Assembly (NCBI GenBank): GCA_963819385.1
Contig: CAWFVV010000003.1
Span: 1,252,144 to 1,316,143, forward strand
DNA length: 64,000 nt
Source of the DNA: JAVDCA01 sp963819385
GTDB lineage: Bacteria; Pseudomonadota; Alphaproteobacteria; Rhizobiales; Xanthobacteraceae
Reading direction: 5' to 3'
The notes below the pieces were generated by a model, which saw only the letters and a program-made list of their open reading frames with translations, was not told where the DNA came from and did no database searches. Both the position numbers and the translations under genes were made by a program. Positions 61,254-64,000 of this stretch are shown in pieces (the first letter of the stretch is position 1; each line of letters begins with the position of its first letter).

Positions 61254-61670
61254 ATGCTCCGCTACCTGATCGCGGGCGCAATCGCGCTCGCCCTATGCTG
61301 TGGTTCGGCCGAGGCCCGGCATCGCCATCACGCCTATGCGCGCGTTAAATGCGCAGGAACGTATTGCGCGATTGTCGAAGCGGAGCGCCCCGCGGATTGC
61401 CGCGGCATCCAATGGTGTGGATGTTGGCTCAGACATGATTTCGGGCTTGCCGATCGCGCGCTAAATCTCGCAATGGCGTGGGCGAGGCTCGGCGCGGCAG
61501 CATCGCCAGATACAGCCAATGTGGTTGTCTGGCGCCATCATGTCGCTAGATTGCTAGAGCATCGCGACGGCCTGATCTTGATCAGATCAGGGAACGACCG
61601 TGGCGGCGTGCGCACCCGATGGATTTCGCCGCGCGCGCTCGGCGGTGTCGTGGCGTGGCGCAAGGTGTAG
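61254..61670 (+). CDS. Secreted phage protein of unknown function
   Basis: 138 residues with a signal peptide (MLRYLIAGAIALALCCGSAEA) and several cysteines (KCAGTYC, DCRGIQWCGCWLRH). Unknown; may be a late moron on the plus strand. Confidence 0.65.
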   Translation: MLRYLIAGAIALALCCGSAEARHRHHAYARVKCAGTYCAIVEAERPADCRGIQWCGCWLRHDFGLADRALNLAMAWARLGAAASPDTANVVVWRHHVARLLEHRDGLILIRSGNDRGGVRTRWISPRALGGVVAWRKV

Positions 61671-61682
61671 GCAAATCCAGCA

Positions 61683-61958
61683 TCACTCGGCAGCAATCCG
61701 CGCGCGGCGCTCTTCTGCCACCCACGCCACATCATAGACCTTCCCGCGACTCCTTCCGCGCTTGGCGCGCACATAGCGCTTGGCGGATTTGCCGTATTCC
61801 ATCGCCCCCGGGTGGGCGGTGAGGAAGGCGCCGAGATCGTTTGATGCCTGTTGCTCGGAAACCCCGAACACCGTCATGATGTCGGCACGGCAAATATCGC
61901 CGTGCTGGGATAGGCGCCAGTCGATGTAGTCGAGACGGCGGTCGGTTGCCCAGGTCAC
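61683..61958 (-). CDS. Phage HTH protein
   Basis: 91 residues from GTG 61958 (GTGA overlap). YIDWRLSQHGDICRADIMTVFGVSEQQASNDLGAF is a DeoR-type winged HTH; basic tail RYVRAKRGRSRGKV. Likely a regulator of the minus-strand cluster. Confidence 0.72.
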   Translation of the reverse strand: MTWATDRRLDYIDWRLSQHGDICRADIMTVFGVSEQQASNDLGAFLTAHPGAMEYGKSAKRYVRAKRGRSRGKVYDVAWVAEERRARIAAE

Positions 61959-62152
61959 GCCGGCACCCCGGGCTGCGCGAGCACCCATTCCCGTGTACGT
62001 GCCTCTGGCAATCCGCCATCAGGACGCACGATATACATCGTGCGTGCTTCTCCTTGGCGCCCCCGCTGGCGCGCCTCGACCGTCCAGAATTGCCCTGCGG
62101 CGCGGAAACGATAGCCGATGGCAATGATCTTACGGTTCGGGTGATTGGTCAT
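61955..62152 (-). CDS. Small phage protein
   Basis: 65 residues from ATG 62152 with GGAGG seven bases upstream: MTNHPNRKIIAIGYRFRAAG, then a positively charged middle and LAQPGVPA end. Unknown. Confidence 0.58.
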   Translation of the reverse strand: MTNHPNRKIIAIGYRFRAAGQFWTVEARQRGRQGEARTMYIVRPDGGLPEARTREWVLAQPGVPA

Positions 62153-62279
62153 TTTCATTCCTCCGCCCCTGATCCCGCGAGGCGCCGGGTCAGGCTCAAT
62201 CCCGGCCTGGCAATGACAATATAGGCTGATTAGATGGATAAAGTAAATAGGCCCATGTGGGGATTGTGATCACGAAATG

Positions 62280-62552
62280 TTACAGTGACCTCTTGTAAGC
62301 GTAGAAATCGTCCGGGTCGATCAAGTCGGCCCCCTTACCCAGGGCACCGATCCACGCCTCGACCTGGAAATGTGCCAGGGAGTTAGGCAGCACCAAGAAC
62401 ATCGTGTCGCGGTCGGTTGTCAGCGCTTCCTTGGCGCGCTGTTCTCGGTTGCCGTCGAGGATGTCGCGCAGGAGCCGAGCGATCAGCCGGAGCTGATAGC
62501 CGGTCGTCTCAGCCTCAGTCGGCTCGCGGATGCTGTTCTCTGCGGTGATCAT
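62280..62552 (-). CDS. Small phage protein
   Basis: 90 residues (TGYQLRLIARLLRDILDGNREQRAKEALTTDRDTMFLVLPNSLAHF). Start abuts the stop of the next upstream gene (TAG-ATG). Unknown function. Confidence 0.55.
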   Translation of the reverse strand: MITAENSIREPTEAETTGYQLRLIARLLRDILDGNREQRAKEALTTDRDTMFLVLPNSLAHFQVEAWIGALGKGADLIDPDDFYAYKRSL

Positions 62553-62776
62553 CTATCGTCGCACAAATTCACTGGGATTGTCGGCGGCGAACCGCTCGTA
62601 GGAATTCTGAATGTCTCTCCGGCTCGTCGGCGCGCCCTCCGCAATCTCATCGCGTAGGACCTGCAAGAGCGGATTGGATGCGAGCCCGAATCGGCGCCAT
62701 GCGGTTAGCTCGAATCAGAGTGAGTATACGCGCTGCCGCAGCGCTCGGCCCTGTTCGTCGAATGCGGTTTAGTCAT
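62553..62776 (-). pseudogene. Small phage gene, apparently frameshifted
   Basis: A strong AGGAGGG stands before ATG 62776, which opens MTKPHSTNRAERCGSAYTHSDSS and stops; one frame over the sequence continues ELTAWRRFGLASNPLLQVLRDEIAEGA... NPSEFVRR to TAG at 62553. A missing base near 62715 would join them into ~73 residues. Confidence 0.42.
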
Positions 62777-62818
62777 TTTACCGATCCCTCCTGTTTGCCC
62801 CACCATCGCGCACAGCCT

Positions 62819-63053
62819 TCATCGCGACCGTAAGAGCTTGATGCGCTTCCAAGACTCGTCCTTTGTGCAATTCTCAACGAGATAAAGATAGCTTTCGAGG
62901 GCGCTCACAACGAGCATGCGGTCGTCGCATTTGGTTCCGCGATCTGGCTCGACGCGAACGTGGCAGAGTTGATACAGCCACTCTGGGCCGCGGGAGCGCG
63001 ACATATCGCGCGCCGTCGCCGACGCTGACATTGATGGTGCGGTCTGTTTTCAT
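62819..63053 (-). pseudogene. Small phage gene, possibly frameshifted
   Basis: Best frame: SRSRGPEWLYQLCHVRVEPDRGTKCDDRMLVVSALESYLYLVENCTKDESWKRIKLLRSR to 62819. An in-frame ATG for it exists at 63031, but MKTDRTINVSVGDGAR from ATG 63053 in another frame reads as its natural N-terminus, so one indel near 63005 is suspected. Confidence 0.42.
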
Positions 63054-63059
63054 CTAGAC

Positions 63060-63197
63060 TTATCGCTTAACAGCCTTCGGCTTTGGCGCCTTGTCCTTGA
63101 CTGCCGTATTCTCCGCGTGACCATCGGCTGTCGAGCGAGCTTGCCGATCGTCATTCTCGAGCGCCTTGGCCCTGTCGCGGGTTCGCTTCTTGGTCAT
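63060..63197 (-). CDS. Very small Lys-rich protein
   Basis: 45 residues: MTKKRTRDRAKALENDDRQ ... VKDKAPKPKAVKR. Below usual length cut-offs but in line with the tight packing of the cluster; unknown. Confidence 0.42.
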   Translation of the reverse strand: MTKKRTRDRAKALENDDRQARSTADGHAENTAVKDKAPKPKAVKR

Positions 63198-63200
63198 CGC

Positions 63201-63395
63201 TTATATCCGCTTGATTGAGACTCTGCCGACGGTGTAGCCCGCCCGGCGCCAGAACGGCCATTTCGCCGGAGCGCCACTGTAGCCGCCCTCTTTGAGCCAT
63301 GCCGCGATAGATTGCGACCTTACCCCGCGAATTGTGTAGAGCCATATCGAGCCACGCTCATCACATACGGCCCAAAAAAGTTTGCGCTTGGTCAC
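63201..63395 (-). CDS. Small phage protein
   Basis: 64 residues from GTG 63395 (AGGACG upstream): KLFWAVCDERGSIWLYTIRGVRSQSIAAWLKEGG... GYTVGRVSIKRI. The start overlaps the stop of the frameshifted gene to its right (GTGA). Similar short proteins occur near phage ends; unknown function. Confidence 0.58.
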   Translation of the reverse strand: MTKRKLFWAVCDERGSIWLYTIRGVRSQSIAAWLKEGGYSGAPAKWPFWRRAGYTVGRVSIKRI

Positions 63396-63636
63396 GGCTT
63401 TGCGTCCTGATTTTGCTCATGTGGGAACGGCTTGCCAAACCGCCTATCGAAAAGCTCGTCGCGCTCTGCCTTCGTCGGTGCGTCGATGATTAGGCCTGCG
63501 CAGCATGTCGTTCTCGGCCGTCAGCCGCTCGATCTCGGCTGCGCCCTCTGCCGCAATCTCGGCATCGATGCATTCCGCGTCGCCGGGCCAGCCGGACTCA
63601 AGGTGCACGAAGGCGCTTTACGATATCGTCGCTCAT
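63392..63636 (-). pseudogene. Small coiled-coil phage gene with two frame breaks
   Basis: From ATG 63636: MSDDIVKRLR, then (after a one-base loss) VHLESGWPGDAECIDAEIAAEGAAEIERLTAENDMLRR, then (one extra C) LIIDAPTKAERDELFDRRFGKPFPHEQ... to TGA 63392-63394. Corrected it is ~82 residues with a leucine-zipper-like helix. Stop overlaps the next GTG. Confidence 0.45.
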
Positions 63637-63808
63637 TTGCTGGCCTCTGCCTCACCGTTATCGCGCAGCTCAGTGGCCGCGTCTCGAAGGCCAGGTAGGA
63701 GCGCTTCGGATAGCGATAAGGCGGTTATGGCTGTCGCCAATGCGTCTCGACGTGATCAGCGTGGATCTGCCAGGCGCGCGGCCAAACTCCGCGGTCCTTG
63801 CTTGATAC
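63633..63808 (-). other. Unresolved coding region
   Basis: An ATG at 63812 gives only 18 residues (MSIKQGPRSLAARLADPR) before a TGA. Beyond that stop the same frame reads SRRDALATAITALSLSEALLPGLRDAATELRDNGEAEASK and ends in an ATGA overlap with the next gene at 63636, so a gene is probably present but broken or begins at a non-ATG codon. Confidence 0.35.
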
Positions 63809-63994
63809 TCATCGGCATTGCACTCCTTTGCGCTTCACCGGGATCACCTTCACCTTGATGTGCCGAAGGTCTTGGCGGGTCATGTGCTCCCTGTAGAAGC
63901 CCACCTCGTAAATCTCAGGAGGAATATCCTCGCTGATCGCAGCCCACATGGTTGTGGGGCGAGTGCGACTTGCGGGAGCAGCGTGCCGTTTCAT
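63809..63994 (-). CDS. Small phage protein
   Basis: 61 residues (MKRHAAPASRTRPTTMWAAISEDIPPEIYEVGFYREHMTRQ ... VKVIPVKRKGVQCR). Start either ATG 63994 or the internal ATG at 63949. Unknown; its stop overlaps the next ATG. Confidence 0.45.
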   Translation of the reverse strand: MKRHAAPASRTRPTTMWAAISEDIPPEIYEVGFYREHMTRQDLRHIKVKVIPVKRKGVQCR

Positions 63995-64000
63995 AGGATT

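Larger units (their letters stand above)
27626..64000. mobile_element. Podovirus-type prophage integrated at tRNA-Thr (left end; right end beyond window)
   Basis: From the tRNA-derived left attachment site to the window edge nearly every gene is of phage type: integrase, excisionase-like protein, repressor and operators, replication, terminase, portal, capsid, ejection, tail and lysis genes. The set has no tape-measure, sheath or major tail tube gene, and holds portal, gp4-like, gp10-like and several ejection proteins, so a short-tailed virion is inferred. No second att copy appears before 64000, so at least 36 kb are present. Confidence 0.9.

Overview
The window looks like a chromosome segment of a high-GC alphaproteobacterium, most likely Hyphomicrobiales (Bradyrhizobium/Xanthobacteraceae-like), joined at about 27.6 kb to a podovirus-type prophage that runs past the right edge. 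Evidence for the host: Liv-type, TRAP and NMT1-type solute transporters, Omp31-like and BBP7-like barrels, REP-like palindromes of the kind seen in bradyrhizobia, and a phage that carries a GcrA-type regulator, which is restricted to alphaproteobacteria and their phages. No function was tested; all calls come from reading the sequence.

Host part, 1-27.6 kb. Left edge: the 5' part of an RND efflux pump (minus strand) and a BBP7-like barrel protein. 3.1-8.2 kb: a branched-chain-amide-type ABC operon (Tat-exported binding protein, LivH, a fused LivM-LivG, LivF). 8.2-12.4 kb: small envelope or unknown genes and a class III CoA-transferase. 12.7-14.9 kb: one protein with three tandem Omp31-like barrels. 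15.1-19.2 kb: TRAP genes dctP-dctQ-dctM and a MetE-like methyltransferase; all but dctP are riddled with single-base frame changes although the protein sequence is preserved in the successive frames. 19.4-23.4 kb (minus): isochorismatase-like hydrolase, dienelactone hydrolase, NMT1/SsuA-like binding protein and an NCS2 nucleobase permease. 23.8-26.9 kb: a PanE-like reductase, a Tat-exported bicovalent flavin oxidase and a small coiled-coil protein. 27.0-27.5 kb: a RelBE-type toxin-antitoxin pair lying between two copies of a tRNA 3'-end sequence.

Prophage, 27.6 kb to beyond 64 kb. The left attachment site is the 3' part of a tRNA-Thr(GGU) gene. Leftward early operon (32.8 to 27.7 kb): small genes, an alanine-repeat protein, a Rad52-like annealing protein, an HNH nuclease, an HNH homing-type nuclease, an excisionase-like protein and a frameshifted tyrosine integrase. 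Control region (32.8-33.7 kb): an XRE repressor, two promoters and repeated operator-like sites; the rightward promoter predicts a leaderless transcript. Rightward early genes (33.7-38.2 kb) include three translationally coupled genes resembling the DNA-binding parts of the host cell-cycle regulators DnaA, GcrA and CtrA, followed by a replication-type protein. Virion genes (38.3-58.3 kb) follow the P22-like order: small and large terminase, portal (split), fibre-type proteins, scaffold, DUF5309-type capsid, adaptor, stabiliser, ejection proteins, transglycosylase, collar-type fibre. Lysis genes (59.1-61.2 kb): membrane protein, GH108 endolysin with a C-terminal membrane anchor, overlapping Rz/Rz1-type spanins. 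A minus-strand set of small genes closes the window (61.7-64.0 kb), several with frame breaks.

Most interesting points: the coupled DnaA-IV/GcrA/CtrA-like cassette; the operator-promoter architecture with a leaderless cro-like gene; the toxin-antitoxin pair between duplicated att sequences; the integrase with an Arg-to-Cys change at a catalytic position; and the dense run of +1 indels at 16.3-19.1 kb, which looks more like sequencing or assembly error than real gene decay.
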